Source: Falsiroseomonas oleicola
GTDB lineage: Bacteria > Pseudomonadota > Alphaproteobacteria > Acetobacterales > Acetobacteraceae
DNA: 64,000 nucleotides
Reading direction: 5' to 3'
Assembly: GCF_019029495.1 (NCBI RefSeq)
Contig: NZ_JAERQM010000006.1
Span: forward strand, 263,115-327,114
Each line of letters opens with the position of its first letter. The stretch's first letter is position 1. Below, piece after piece: positions 17,535 to 25,855 of this stretch. The notes under the pieces were generated by a model that did no database searches, was not told the origin of the DNA, and saw only the letters and a list, made by a program, of their open reading frames with translations. A program made the position numbers and the translations under genes.

Positions 17535-19544
17535 ATGAACGACCTGTTCAAGCCCGGCCGGGCCGCCAAGCCCGCCCCGAAGCCGGCCGCGCCCACCGCG
17601 ATCACGCCGGACAACGACTATTCCGCCAAGGACATCGAGGTCCTGGAGGGGCTGGAGCCCGTGCGGCGCCGGCCGGGCATGTATATCGGCGGCACCGATG
17701 AGAATGCGCTGCACCACCTGGCCTCCGAAATCCTCGACAATGCGATGGACGAGGCCGTGGCCGGCCATGCCGACCGAATCGACGTCACGCTGGAGCCGGA
17801 CAACTGGCTGACCGTCCGTGACAATGGGCGCGGCATCCCGGTGGACCCGCACCCGAAATTCCCCAAGCTCTCGGCGCTGGAGGTGATCCTCACCACCCTG
17901 CATTCGGGCGGCAAGTTCTCCGGCAAGGCCTATGAGACCTCCGGCGGCCTGCACGGCGTCGGCTCCTCCGTCGTCAATGCCCTGTCGGAGCGGATGGAGG
18001 TGGAGGTGGCGCGGGACCGCATCCTGCATGCCCATGCCTTCGAACGCGGCAAGCCGGTGCAGAAGCTGAAGACCGTTGGCCCGGTGCAGAACCGGCGCGG
18101 CACCCAGGTGCGCTTCCGGCCCGACCCCGAGATCTTCGGCAAGCAGGTCTTCAGCGCCGCGCGCCTGCACCGGCTGTGCCGTTCCAAGGCCTATCTGTTC
18201 CGCGGCGTCGAAATCCGCTGGTCCTGCGGCCCGGCGCTGGTCGCGGGCATGGACACGCCGGCCCAGGCGGTGCTGCATTTCCCCGGCGGCCTGTCCGATT
18301 TCCTCGCCGCCGCCATCGAGGGCCGCAGCCAGGTGGTGCACAGCCCCTGGGCCGGCGATGCGACCTTCCCGAACGGCGCGGGCCGCGTGGAATGGGCGGT
18401 GACCTGGCTGGAGCAGAGCGACGGCTTCCTCTCCACCTACGCCAACACCATCCCGACGCCGCAGGGCGGCACGCATGAGGCCGGGCTGCGCGCCGCCCTG
18501 GTGAAGGGGCTGCGTGCCTATGGCGAGTTGAAGAAGGAACGCCGCGCGGCGAGTGTGACGGCGGAGGACCTGCTCGGCGGTCTCGCCGGCATGCTCTCCG
18601 TCTTCGTGCGCGACCCGCAATTCCAGGGCCAGACCAAGGACCGGCTGACCAGCCAGGATGCGGCAAGACTGGTGGAAGCGGCGCTGCGCGACCATTTCGA
18701 CCATTGGCTGGCCGGCGATCCGGGCCGCGCCGACAACCTTCTCGCCTGGTGCATCGAGCGCGCCGAGGATCGCATCCGCCGGCGGGAGCAGAAGGAAACC
18801 CCACGCAAATCCGCCACCCGCAAGCTGCGCCTGCCCGGCAAGCTGGCCGATTGCGCGCGCGAAGGCGTGGATGGGACGGAGCTGTTCCTGGTGGAGGGCG
18901 ATTCGGCCGGCGGCTCCGCCAAGCAGGCGCGGGACCGGGAGACCCAGGCGGTGCTGCCATTGCGCGGCAAGATCCTGAACGTCGCCAGCGCCAGCGCCGA
19001 CAAGCTGCGGCAGAACCAGGAACTGCGCGACCTGATCGAGGCGCTGGGCTGCGGCGCCGGCGACCGCTTCGACATCGGCAAGCTGCGCTATGGCCGCATC
19101 GTCATCATGACGGACGCCGATGTCGATGGCGCCCATATCGCCGCGCTGCTGATGACGTTCTTCTACCGCGAGCTGCCGGAGCTGGTGCGCCAGGGCAGGC
19201 TGTTCCTGGCCCAGCCGCCGCTGTTCCGCCTGCAGGCCCAGGGCAAGACCATCTATGCCCGCGACGATGCGGACCGGGAGCGGCTGCTGAAGAAGGAATT
19301 CAAGGCCAACCAGAAGGTCGATGTCAGCCGCTTCAAGGGTCTCGGCGAAATGCCGCCCGCATCCTTGAAGGAAACGACGATGGACCCGAAGCGCCGCACC
19401 CTGCTGCGCGTGGTGCTGGAGGCTGCCGACCGGAAGTTCACCGAGGACCGGATCGAGGAGCTGATGGGCCGCCGCCCCGAGCTGCGCTTCCGTTTCATCC
19501 AGGAGAATGCGGCCAGGCTGGATGAGGAGTCGGTGGACGCCTGA
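17535..19544 (+). CDS. parE: DNA topoisomerase IV subunit B (ParE)
   Basis: A 669-residue type IIA topoisomerase ATPase subunit that decatenates chromosomes with ParC. The GHKL ATP site has SEILDNAMDEAVAGHAD and DNGRGIPVDPHPK, with GGLHGVGSSVVNALS as the lid. The TOPRIM domain shows LVEGDSAGGSAKQARDR, LPLRGKILNVA and MTDADVDGAHI. The N-terminus (DNDYSAKDIEVLEGLEPV) and the length point to ParE rather than GyrB, which is larger. Confidence 0.95.
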   Translation: MNDLFKPGRAAKPAPKPAAPTAITPDNDYSAKDIEVLEGLEPVRRRPGMYIGGTDENALHHLASEILDNAMDEAVAGHADRIDVTLEPDNWLTVRDNGRGIPVDPHPKFPKLSALEVILTTLHSGGKFSGKAYETSGGLHGVGSSVVNALSERMEVEVARDRILHAHAFERGKPVQKLKTVGPVQNRRGTQVRFRPDPEIFGKQVFSAARLHRLCRSKAYLFRGVEIRWSCGPALVAGMDTPAQAVLHFPGGLSDFLAAAIEGRSQVVHSPWAGDATFPNGAGRVEWAVTWLEQSDGFLSTYANTIPTPQGGTHEAGLRAALVKGLRAYGELKKERRAASVTAEDLLGGLAGMLSVFVRDPQFQGQTKDRLTSQDAARLVEAALRDHFDHWLAGDPGRADNLLAWCIERAEDRIRRREQKETPRKSATRKLRLPGKLADCAREGVDGTELFLVEGDSAGGSAKQARDRETQAVLPLRGKILNVASASADKLRQNQELRDLIEALGCGAGDRFDIGKLRYGRIVIMTDADVDGAHIAALLMTFFYRELPELVRQGRLFLAQPPLFRLQAQGKTIYARDDADRERLLKKEFKANQKVDVSRFKGLGEMPPASLKETTMDPKRRTLLRVVLEAADRKFTEDRIEELMGRRPELRFRFIQENAARLDEESVDA

Positions 19545-19562
19545 GGCGCCCACCGATGTCGT

Positions 19563-20165
19563 TCAGCCGCGCGCGGCTTGGGCGATGCCCACCACGAAGG
19601 GCAGCGGGTCCGCCGGCCGCACCTGACGCTGCGGTGTAGTCACCTGGACCTTGAGGAAGCGCCCCGATGCGGCGCCCAGGCATATCAGGGTCTGTACCGG
19701 CTGCCGGCCATAGGTGCCGCGCAGATCCACGCATTGCAGCGGCGCCTGGCCCGGTACGGGAAGCGTGCTGCGCGCACCTTCCGTGATGTCCTGGCTGGTG
19801 CGCCGATCCGCCAGCGCCAACGCGTCCTGCACCGCCCGCGCGATTTCCTGCTGGATGATCGCGGAGGTGATGTCCTGCGGCACCATCGGCTCGCCACGGT
19901 CATAGAGGCTGACCGTGGCAACGGCGCTGCGTCCGGGGCCGGCGTAATCCACCGCCACTCCGAGTCCAGGCCGGTCACGCTCATGCCAGATGGTCTCGCC
20001 GCGGCCGAAGGCCGCGACCTCCTCGGGCAGCCTTGCGGCCGCCTGCTCCAGACTGGGCCGGGCTGAACCCCGGTCCCCACGTGTCGCCGTGCCGGCCCCA
20101 CCGCCGGCGCAGGCCGCGAGGCCAAGCGCCAGGACCAGGCCGGCCAGCGGCAGCGTGCGCCGCAT
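19563..20165 (-). CDS. predicted lipoprotein, function unknown
   Basis: The 200-residue protein begins with MRRTLPLAGLVLALGLAACAGG, a signal peptide ending in a lipobox (LAAC). The mature part has no domain I recognise. It contains DYAGPGRSAVATVSLYD and CVDLRGTYGRQPVQTLICLGA; two cysteines could pair. It abuts the TerC/YjbE gene with a one-base overlap on the same strand, so the two are probably one transcript. Confidence 0.7.
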   Translation of the reverse strand: MRRTLPLAGLVLALGLAACAGGGAGTATRGDRGSARPSLEQAAARLPEEVAAFGRGETIWHERDRPGLGVAVDYAGPGRSAVATVSLYDRGEPMVPQDITSAIIQQEIARAVQDALALADRRTSQDITEGARSTLPVPGQAPLQCVDLRGTYGRQPVQTLICLGAASGRFLKVQVTTPQRQVRPADPLPFVVGIAQAARG

Positions 20166-20962
20166 CAGCCGTGGGTCCCCGGGTTCCGTCGCGTCAGGTG
20201 GCGAGTGAGGTCCACCATCAGCGTGGCCACCACGGCCAGCACCGCGACATGCATCACGGTCGCCATCACCCAGAGCCCGATCGGGAAGACCCCTGGCACC
20301 GCCATCCAGCCCATCGGCAGGAACAGATAGCCGTAGGCCTGCGGCACCGTCTCCGCGATCTGGTTCGTACCCTCGTAGATCATCGTGACGGCGACGTAGA
20401 GGATGACGGCCAGGCCGATCCAGGCGATCCAGCGATGCTTGTCGAGCAGGCGCGCGATGAAGGTCGCCGCGACGCCCATCAGCACCACCGAGAAGGCCAG
20501 GCCGATGATCAGGATATAGGGATGGTCCTTCGCCGCGCCGGCGACGGCCAGCACATTGTCGAGGCTCATGGAGATGTCGGCGACCAGGATCTGGATGATC
20601 GCCTGCTTCAGCGTCTTGCGCGGCGGACCGCCGGCCTCGCCTTCCAGCGCATCGACGCCCGCTTCCTGGTGCCCGCCGCTGCGCAGCTCGCGGTACATCT
20701 TCCAGCAGACCCAGAGCAGCAGCACGCCGCCGGCCAGGACGATGCCGACGATGGACAGCAACTGCACGGTGATGGATGCGAAGGCGATGCGCATGACCGT
20801 GGCGGCGATGATGCCCCAGAAGATCGCCTTGCGCCGCTGGTCAGCCGGCAGGCCGGCCGCGGCCATGCCGACAACGATCGCATTGTCCCCGGCCAGAACA
20901 ATATCGATGAAAAGCACCTGACCGAGAGCGACAAGCTCTGGTCCATATGAAGAAAAATCCAT
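20165..20962 (-). CDS. TerC/YjbE family integral membrane protein
   Basis: The 265-residue protein has about seven membrane spans. Family residues are visible: DIVLAGDNAIVVGMAAAGLP in the first helix and QILVADISMSLDNVLAVAGAAKDH in the middle, each with an Asp/Asn pair that may bind a metal. TerC-type proteins are linked to manganese or calcium handling at the membrane. No yybP-ykoY manganese riboswitch consensus is visible in the 113-base leader. A TTGACA hexamer on the reverse strand at 21015-21020 is a possible -35 box. Confidence 0.88.
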   Translation of the reverse strand: MDFSSYGPELVALGQVLFIDIVLAGDNAIVVGMAAAGLPADQRRKAIFWGIIAATVMRIAFASITVQLLSIVGIVLAGGVLLLWVCWKMYRELRSGGHQEAGVDALEGEAGGPPRKTLKQAIIQILVADISMSLDNVLAVAGAAKDHPYILIIGLAFSVVLMGVAATFIARLLDKHRWIAWIGLAVILYVAVTMIYEGTNQIAETVPQAYGYLFLPMGWMAVPGVFPIGLWVMATVMHVAVLAVVATLMVDLTRHLTRRNPGTHG

Positions 20963-21075
20963 GTTTTCAACATCCATCCCGCTGCCGGCCTAATGCCATG
21001 CGGAGCGGGAGACTTGTCAACTGGCTGTCCGCCGCGCCAAGACACGCGCGCACAATTGCTCACGGAATCCGGCCC

Positions 21076-22413
21076 ATGGTCCCCCGCTACAGCCGACCTG
21101 AAATGGTATCCATCTGGTCGCCGGAGACCCGCTTCCGCATCTGGTTCGAGATCGAGGCCCTGGCGGCCGAGGCGATGGCGGAACTCGGCACCATCCCGGC
21201 GGAGGCGGCGCAGGCCATCCGCCGCGGCGGCGCCGCCAAGACCGCCGACATCACCGCCGCGGATCTGGAGCGCATCGACGCCATCGAGCGTGAGACGCGG
21301 CACGATGTGATCGCCTTCCTGACCTGGCTGGGCGAGGGAATCGGCCCGGAGGCGCGCTTCATGCACCAGGGCATGACCAGCAGCGATGTGCTGGACACCT
21401 GCCTCTCCGTACAGATGACCCGCGCCGCCGACCTGCTGATCGCGGATATCGATGCGCTGCTGGAGGCGCTGCGGGCGCGGGCGGAGGAACACCGCCACAC
21501 CCCCACCATCGGCCGGTCGCATGGCATCCATGCGGAGCCCACCACCTTCGGCCTGAAGCTGCTGGGCCACTACGCCGAATTCCAGCGCAACCGTGCCCGT
21601 CTGGTCGCAGCGCGGGCGGAGGTCGCGACCTGCGCCATCAGCGGCCCGGTCGGCACCTTCGCGAGTGTCGATCCCCGGGTGGAAGCGCATGTCGCGGCAA
21701 AGCTCGGCCTGGCGGTCGAGCCGGTTTCCACCCAGGTGATCCCGCGCGACCGGCATGCCGCCTTCTTCTGCACCCTGGCCGTGATCGCCAGCGGGGTGGA
21801 GCGGCTGGCGACGGAAGTGCGGCACCTGCAGCGCAGCGAGGTGCGGGAGGCGGAGGAGTTCTTCCACGCCGGCCAGAAGGGCAGCAGCGCCATGCCGCAC
21901 AAACGCAACCCGGTGCTGTCCGAGAACCTGACCGGACTCGCCCGGCTGGTGCGCGGCTACGCCATGCCGGCGCTGGAAAACGTGGCGCTGTGGCATGAGC
22001 GGGACATCAGCCATTCCAGCGTTGAACGGGTGATCGGCCCGGACGCCACCATCACCCTCGACTTCGCGCTGATGCGCCTGACGGGGATGATGGCCAAGCT
22101 CACCATCTACCCGCGCCGCATGGCGGAGAATCTCGCCAGCCTCGGTGGCGTGGTGCACTCGCAGAAAGTGCTGCTGGCGCTGACCCAGGCCGGGCTGAGC
22201 CGGGAGGGTGCCTATGCCGCCGTGCAGCGGGCCGCCATGGCGACCTGGCAGGCGCTGGGCCAGCCGGGGGCACAGGATTTCCGCACCAATCTGCTGGCGG
22301 ACCCGGAAGTGGCCGGCTGCATGAGCCCGGCGGCGCTGGAGACCGCGATGGATCCGGCGCGGGACTTCGTGCATGTCGATGCCACCTTCAGGCGGGTCCT
22401 GGGCACGCCCTGA
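21076..22413 (+). CDS. purB: adenylosuccinate lyase
   Basis: A 445-residue enzyme that catalyses two fumarate-releasing steps in purine synthesis: SAICAR to AICAR, and adenylosuccinate to AMP. The fumarase-superfamily loop is GQKGSSAMPHKRNPVLSEN around residues 268-286. TIGRSHGIHAEPTTFG supplies the general acid/base His, and HQGMTSSDVLDTC is also conserved. MVPRYSRPEMVSIWS is the classic N-terminus and fixes the ATG at 21076. purC, purS, purQ and purL follow within 5 kb on the same strand. Confidence 0.95.
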   Translation: MVPRYSRPEMVSIWSPETRFRIWFEIEALAAEAMAELGTIPAEAAQAIRRGGAAKTADITAADLERIDAIERETRHDVIAFLTWLGEGIGPEARFMHQGMTSSDVLDTCLSVQMTRAADLLIADIDALLEALRARAEEHRHTPTIGRSHGIHAEPTTFGLKLLGHYAEFQRNRARLVAARAEVATCAISGPVGTFASVDPRVEAHVAAKLGLAVEPVSTQVIPRDRHAAFFCTLAVIASGVERLATEVRHLQRSEVREAEEFFHAGQKGSSAMPHKRNPVLSENLTGLARLVRGYAMPALENVALWHERDISHSSVERVIGPDATITLDFALMRLTGMMAKLTIYPRRMAENLASLGGVVHSQKVLLALTQAGLSREGAYAAVQRAAMATWQALGQPGAQDFRTNLLADPEVAGCMSPAALETAMDPARDFVHVDATFRRVLGTP

Positions 22414-22507
22414 TCGCGTGACCGTCATCGCCGGGAAGCGCGCATTGCCAAGGTGCTGCCACATCTCATGCCTAGATAGAATGAGAGAAAGGGAGGGCCA
22501 TGTCGTG

Positions 22508-22819
22508 ATGCGTTTCCTGGCGAAACTGCTGCCCCTGGCCGCCGGGGCCGTGCTCCTGGCAGGTGCCAACAGCGCCCCGGCCGTGGCGAAGGATGATGCT
22601 GCCATCCTGGTCCATGACCATCGGCGTGGCGGCTACAATTATGGTCCGCCGCCGCGCCGCTATCGTGGCCCGCCGCCGCGTGCCTATTACGGCCCTCCGC
22701 CGCGGCGTTACTATCCGCCGCGGCCGCCGGTCTATTACGCGCCACCGCCGCGGCCGCGGTACTACTACGCGCCACCGCCCCCACCGCCCCCCGGCATCGG
22801 CCTGTATTTCAAGTTTTGA
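22508..22819 (+). CDS. small exported Pro/Tyr/Arg-rich protein
   Basis: The 103-residue protein has a signal peptide (MRFLAKLLPLAAGAVLLAG, with cleavage probably near APAVA). The mature part is nearly all low complexity: repeats of PPPRRYRG, PPPRAYYG and YYAPPPRP, ending in GIGLYFKF. A GGGAGG ribosome site precedes it; a GTG three bases upstream is an equal alternative start. The composition resembles short periplasmic or outer-membrane-associated proteins common in Acetobacteraceae. The function is unknown. A second protein of the same style lies at 37944. Confidence 0.7.
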   Translation: MRFLAKLLPLAAGAVLLAGANSAPAVAKDDAAILVHDHRRGGYNYGPPPRRYRGPPPRAYYGPPPRRYYPPRPPVYYAPPPRPRYYYAPPPPPPPGIGLYFKF

Positions 22820-22834
22820 GGTCGATCTGACGGC

Positions 22835-23578
22835 GTGTGCACCATCGTCCTGCTGCGCCGCCCGAACCATCGCTGGCCCTTGCTGGTGGCGGCGAATCGC
22901 GACGAGCGGCTCGACCGGGCCTGGGCGCCGCCTGCCCCGCACTGGCCGTCATGGCCGGGTGTCACGGGCGGGCTGGACCACAGCGCGGGCGGCACCTGGA
23001 TGGCGCTGGGTCCCCAGGGCGTCATGGCGGCGGTGCTGAACCGGCCCGGCAGCCTGGGGCCGGAGGCTGGCAAGCGCTCACGGGGCGAATTGCCTTTGAT
23101 GGCGGCCTCCGCCGCCAGCGCCGGGCAGGCCCTGGCGGCGCTCGGCGCCCTGGATGCCCGCGCCTGGCGCCCTTTCAATCTGGTGATCGCCGATGCGCAC
23201 GCCGCCTTTTTCCTGCGTGGCACCGGCGCCACGCGGATCGAGGTCGAGCCATTGGACGAGGGCGTCACCATGGTGACAGCCCAGGATCCGAACGACCCCG
23301 CCAGCCCCCGAATCCGCCGCCACCTCCCCCGCTTCCGCGACGCCGCGCCGCCAGACCCCGATGCGGACGACTGGTCGGCCTGGGAAGGCCTGCTGGCGGA
23401 TGGCGACTATGGCGAGGCTGGCATCGCGGAGGCGCTGCGCGTGCCGCCCGCGCGCGGCTTCGGCACCGTCTGCGCCAGCCTGCTGGCGCTGGGCGCGCAA
23501 GGCGGCCGGCGGTGGCGCTTCTGCCCTGGCCCGGCGGGCAGCGCCCCATTCCGGGACCTGGACATCGCCGCGGCCTGA
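22835..23578 (+). CDS. NRDE (TANGO2-like) family protein
   Basis: The 247-residue protein starts at GTG as M-C-T-I-V-L-L, with Cys2 as the candidate N-terminal nucleophile. The family's namesake motif NRDE follows at residues 21-24 within [37 protein letters not shown] is also typical. Members are cytoplasmic and have been linked to haem or acyl-CoA metabolism, but no reaction is established. It sits between the Pro-rich protein gene and purC, without evident functional tie. Confidence 0.85.
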   Translation: MCTIVLLRRPNHRWPLLVAANRDERLDRAWAPPAPHWPSWPGVTGGLDHSAGGTWMALGPQGVMAAVLNRPGSLGPEAGKRSRGELPLMAASAASAGQALAALGALDARAWRPFNLVIADAHAAFFLRGTGATRIEVEPLDEGVTMVTAQDPNDPASPRIRRHLPRFRDAAPPDPDADDWSAWEGLLADGDYGEAGIAEALRVPPARGFGTVCASLLALGAQGGRRWRFCPGPAGSAPFRDLDIAAA

Positions 23579-23720
23579 AACCCGCGCAACCCGGACCTGC
23601 GGCCCTGCCGTGGCGGTTCGCGAGAGGCCCTGCTATAGCTCCGCCAGATACCGGGCCGCCGCGGCCTGTCGTCCCGCGCGCCCCTTCCTGGGATCGCGGC
23701 AGTCGAGGAGTTTCAGCACC

Positions 23721-24485
23721 ATGGCGCGCCGCCGTCAGCTCTACGAGGGCAAGGCCAAGATCCTGTTCGAGGGCCCGGAACCGGGCACCCTGGTGCAGTA
23801 TTTCAAGGACGACGCCACCGCCTTCAACGCGCAGAAGAAGGGCACGATCACCGGCAAGGGCGTGCTCAACAACCGCATCAGCGAATACCTGATGATGAAG
23901 CTGGCGGAGATCGGCATCCCGACCCACTTCATCCGCCGGCTGAACATGCGTGAGCAGTTGATCCGCGAAGTCGAGATCATCCCGCTGGAAGTCGTCATCC
24001 GCAATGTCGCCGCCGGCAGCCTGGCCACGCGCCTGGGCATCCAGGAAGGCACGCGGCTGCCGCGCTCGATCCTTGAATACTACTACAAGAACGATGCGCT
24101 GGGCGACCCGATGGTCTCCGAGGAGCACATCACCTGCTTCGGCTGGGCCGCGACCCAGGACCTGGACGACATGGTCGCCCTGGCACTGCGGGTGAACGAC
24201 TTCCTGACCGGACTTTTCCTCGGCGTCGGCATCACCCTGGTCGACTTCAAGCTGGAATTCGGCCGGCTGTACGAGAATGACGAGATGCGCATCGTCCTGG
24301 CCGATGAGATCAGCCCGGACAATTGCCGCCTCTGGGACGTGAAGACCGGCGAGAAGATGGACAAGGACCGCTTCCGGCGCGACCTCGGCAAGGTCGAGGA
24401 GGGCTACCAGGAGGTGGCCAAGCGCCTCGGCATCCTGCCCGAGGCCGGGGTGCGGGACATGAAGGGTCCGGAGACCGTCCAGTGA
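23721..24485 (+). CDS. purC: phosphoribosylaminoimidazole-succinocarboxamide synthase (SAICAR synthase)
   Basis: The 254-residue enzyme condenses CAIR with aspartate using ATP. The N-terminus [19 protein letters not shown], the [29 protein letters not shown] segment and [31 protein letters not shown] are the ATP and substrate-binding blocks. GAGGAG precedes the ATG by about 9 bases. Its stop overlaps a GTG that is the most likely purS start, and purQ and purL follow. Confidence 0.95.
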   Translation: MARRRQLYEGKAKILFEGPEPGTLVQYFKDDATAFNAQKKGTITGKGVLNNRISEYLMMKLAEIGIPTHFIRRLNMREQLIREVEIIPLEVVIRNVAAGSLATRLGIQEGTRLPRSILEYYYKNDALGDPMVSEEHITCFGWAATQDLDDMVALALRVNDFLTGLFLGVGITLVDFKLEFGRLYENDEMRIVLADEISPDNCRLWDVKTGEKMDKDRFRRDLGKVEEGYQEVAKRLGILPEAGVRDMKGPETVQ

Positions 24486-24781
24486 CAGCGTCCGATGGTC
24501 GGAGCGCCGAAGGGCGCGGAGAGCTGAATCGGCCGCGCCCCATCAAGGCTCGTGTTACAATCATGCCGAAGAACGGCGTGCTGGACCCGCAGGGCAAGGC
24601 CATCGGCCATGCCCTGGCCTCGCTCGGCTTCGACGGCGTCGCCGAAGTGCGCGCCGGCAAGGTGATCGAGCTGGAACTGGCCGAGACCGATCCCGCCAAG
24701 GCGCAGGCCGCGGCGGAGGAGATGGCGCGGCGGCTGCTGGCCAATACCGTGATCGAGTCCTTCCGGGTCGAGCTCGCCTAG
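24482..24781 (+). CDS. purS: phosphoribosylformylglycinamidine synthase subunit PurS
   Basis: PurS is the small bridging subunit of the PurL-PurQ-PurS complex. The conserved core [20 protein letters not shown] runs to [21 protein letters not shown]. The usual start MKARV is absent: the Met codon is replaced by ATC at 24542. The nearest supported start is GTG 24482, which overlaps the purC stop (GTGA) and has GGAG 8 bases upstream; this adds about 20 non-conserved residues, for 99 in total. The internal ATG at 24563 would remove the first beta strand and is rejected. Confidence 0.85.
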   Translation: MTASDGRSAEGRGELNRPRPIKARVTIMPKNGVLDPQGKAIGHALASLGFDGVAEVRAGKVIELELAETDPAKAQAAAEEMARRLLANTVIESFRVELA

Positions 24782-24787
24782 CCCCCC

Positions 24788-25018
24788 ATGGTGAAGCTCT
24801 CGCTCCTCGTCATGCTGGTGCTGACGGTGCTGATTTCCATGCTGCTGCGCTGGCGCGAACAGCGCCTGCCGGCGGTGGCGGCTCAGCAGCGGCGGCTCGG
24901 CCTGGTGGCGCGGGGCAAGAAGGGGCTGGACCGCTGGGTGACGGCGGCGGCACTCGCCACCGTGCTGACGCTGGCCGTGGTCGGCGGCCTGCATTGGCTG
25001 CGGGTCTGGCTGGAATAG
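24788..25018 (+). CDS. small two-span membrane protein
   Basis: This 76-residue protein lies between purS and purQ. Residues 1-20 (MVKLSLLVMLVLTVLISMLL) and about 53-72 (AAALATVLTLAVVGGLHWL) are hydrophobic, separated by a basic cytoplasmic-style stretch (RWREQRLPAVAAQQRRLGLVARGKKG). Nothing identifies its function. The start is 6 bases after purS, so it is part of the purine operon. A further hydrophobic segment is encoded immediately downstream in another frame. Confidence 0.6.
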   Translation: MVKLSLLVMLVLTVLISMLLRWREQRLPAVAAQQRRLGLVARGKKGLDRWVTAAALATVLTLAVVGGLHWLRVWLE

Positions 25019-25019
25019 G

Positions 25020-25115
25020 CAGGCGCTCGGGGTCTTCGTCGGCTCCGCCTGGCTGGCCGGGCTTTTCATCGTCCTGGCCATCCCGGCCGGGCTGATCCTC
25101 TGGGTATTCTGGTGA
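25020..25115 (+). other. out-of-frame hydrophobic coding remnant or missed third membrane span
   Basis: Directly after the stop of the small membrane protein, another frame reads as [20 protein letters not shown] and ends at TGA 25113-25115, five bases before purQ. It has no start codon of its own. It would make sense as a third span of the preceding protein if a base were gained or lost near 25010-25020. It may also be chance in GC-rich DNA. Confidence 0.3.
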
Positions 25116-25119
25116 CTCC

Positions 25120-25818
25120 ATGAAATCCGCGATCATCGTCTTCCCGGGCACCAACCGCGAGCGCGACATGGCGATCGCGCTGGAACGCGTCAGCGGCCGC
25201 AAGCCTGCCATGGTCTTCCACCTGGACACGGCCCTGCCGGCGGGCACCGACCTGGTGGTGCTGCCGGGCGGCTTCAGCCATGGCGACTACCTGCGCTGCG
25301 GTGCCATGGCGGCGCAGTCGCCGATCATGAAGGCGGTGCGGGATTTCGCCGCGGGCGGCGGCCTGGTGCTGGGCGTGTGCAACGGCTTCCAGATCCTGAC
25401 CGAAGCCGGCCTGCTGCCCGGCGCCCTGCTGCGCAACGCCACGCTGCGCTTCCTGTCCATGGACTGCCACATGCGGGTGGAACGCGCCGACACGCCCTTC
25501 ACCCAGCATTGGCAGAAGGGCGCCGTGTTCCGGTCCCCGATGGCGCATGGCGATGGCAACTACTTCTGCGATGACACGACCTTGGCGCGCCTGAACGGCG
25601 AGGGCCTGGTCGCCTTCCGCTACGCGACGCCGGAGGGCGCCATCACGGAGGCCGCCAACCGCAACGGCGCGCGCGACAACATTGCCGGCATCCTCTCCCC
25701 CAACCTCCGCATCTGCGGGCTGATGCCGCATCCGGAGGATCTGGTGGACCCGCTGATGGGTGGGGAGGACGGCCTGCCGCTGTTCACCAGCCTGCTCGAT
25801 TCGCTCGCCTCCGCCTGA
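25120..25818 (+). CDS. purQ: phosphoribosylformylglycinamidine synthase glutaminase subunit PurQ
   Basis: The 232-residue class I glutamine amidotransferase supplies ammonia to PurL. The nucleophile Cys lies in [24 protein letters not shown], preceded by [16 protein letters not shown], and the His/Glu pair lies in [15 protein letters not shown]. The N-terminus [17 protein letters not shown] is typical. It is followed by purL after 37 bases. Confidence 0.95.
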   Translation: MKSAIIVFPGTNRERDMAIALERVSGRKPAMVFHLDTALPAGTDLVVLPGGFSHGDYLRCGAMAAQSPIMKAVRDFAAGGGLVLGVCNGFQILTEAGLLPGALLRNATLRFLSMDCHMRVERADTPFTQHWQKGAVFRSPMAHGDGNYFCDDTTLARLNGEGLVAFRYATPEGAITEAANRNGARDNIAGILSPNLRICGLMPHPEDLVDPLMGGEDGLPLFTSLLDSLASA

Positions 25819-25855
25819 GGCCTTCTTCTTCTCCGCCCCCGGAGCCCTCGCCGAC

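Noticed and set aside
20963-21075. Possible yybP-ykoY manganese riboswitch in the leader of the TerC/YjbE gene
   Set aside because: The 113-base leader lacks the conserved GGGGAGUA-type and closing elements of that riboswitch.
22630-22800. Repeat array resembling a CRISPR or minisatellite
   Set aside because: The repeats are in frame and encode the Pro/Tyr/Arg-rich protein; there are no unique spacers of equal length.
24563-24781. ATG 24563 as the purS start
   Set aside because: It would remove the conserved first strand (IKARVTI), present in all PurS proteins I know.
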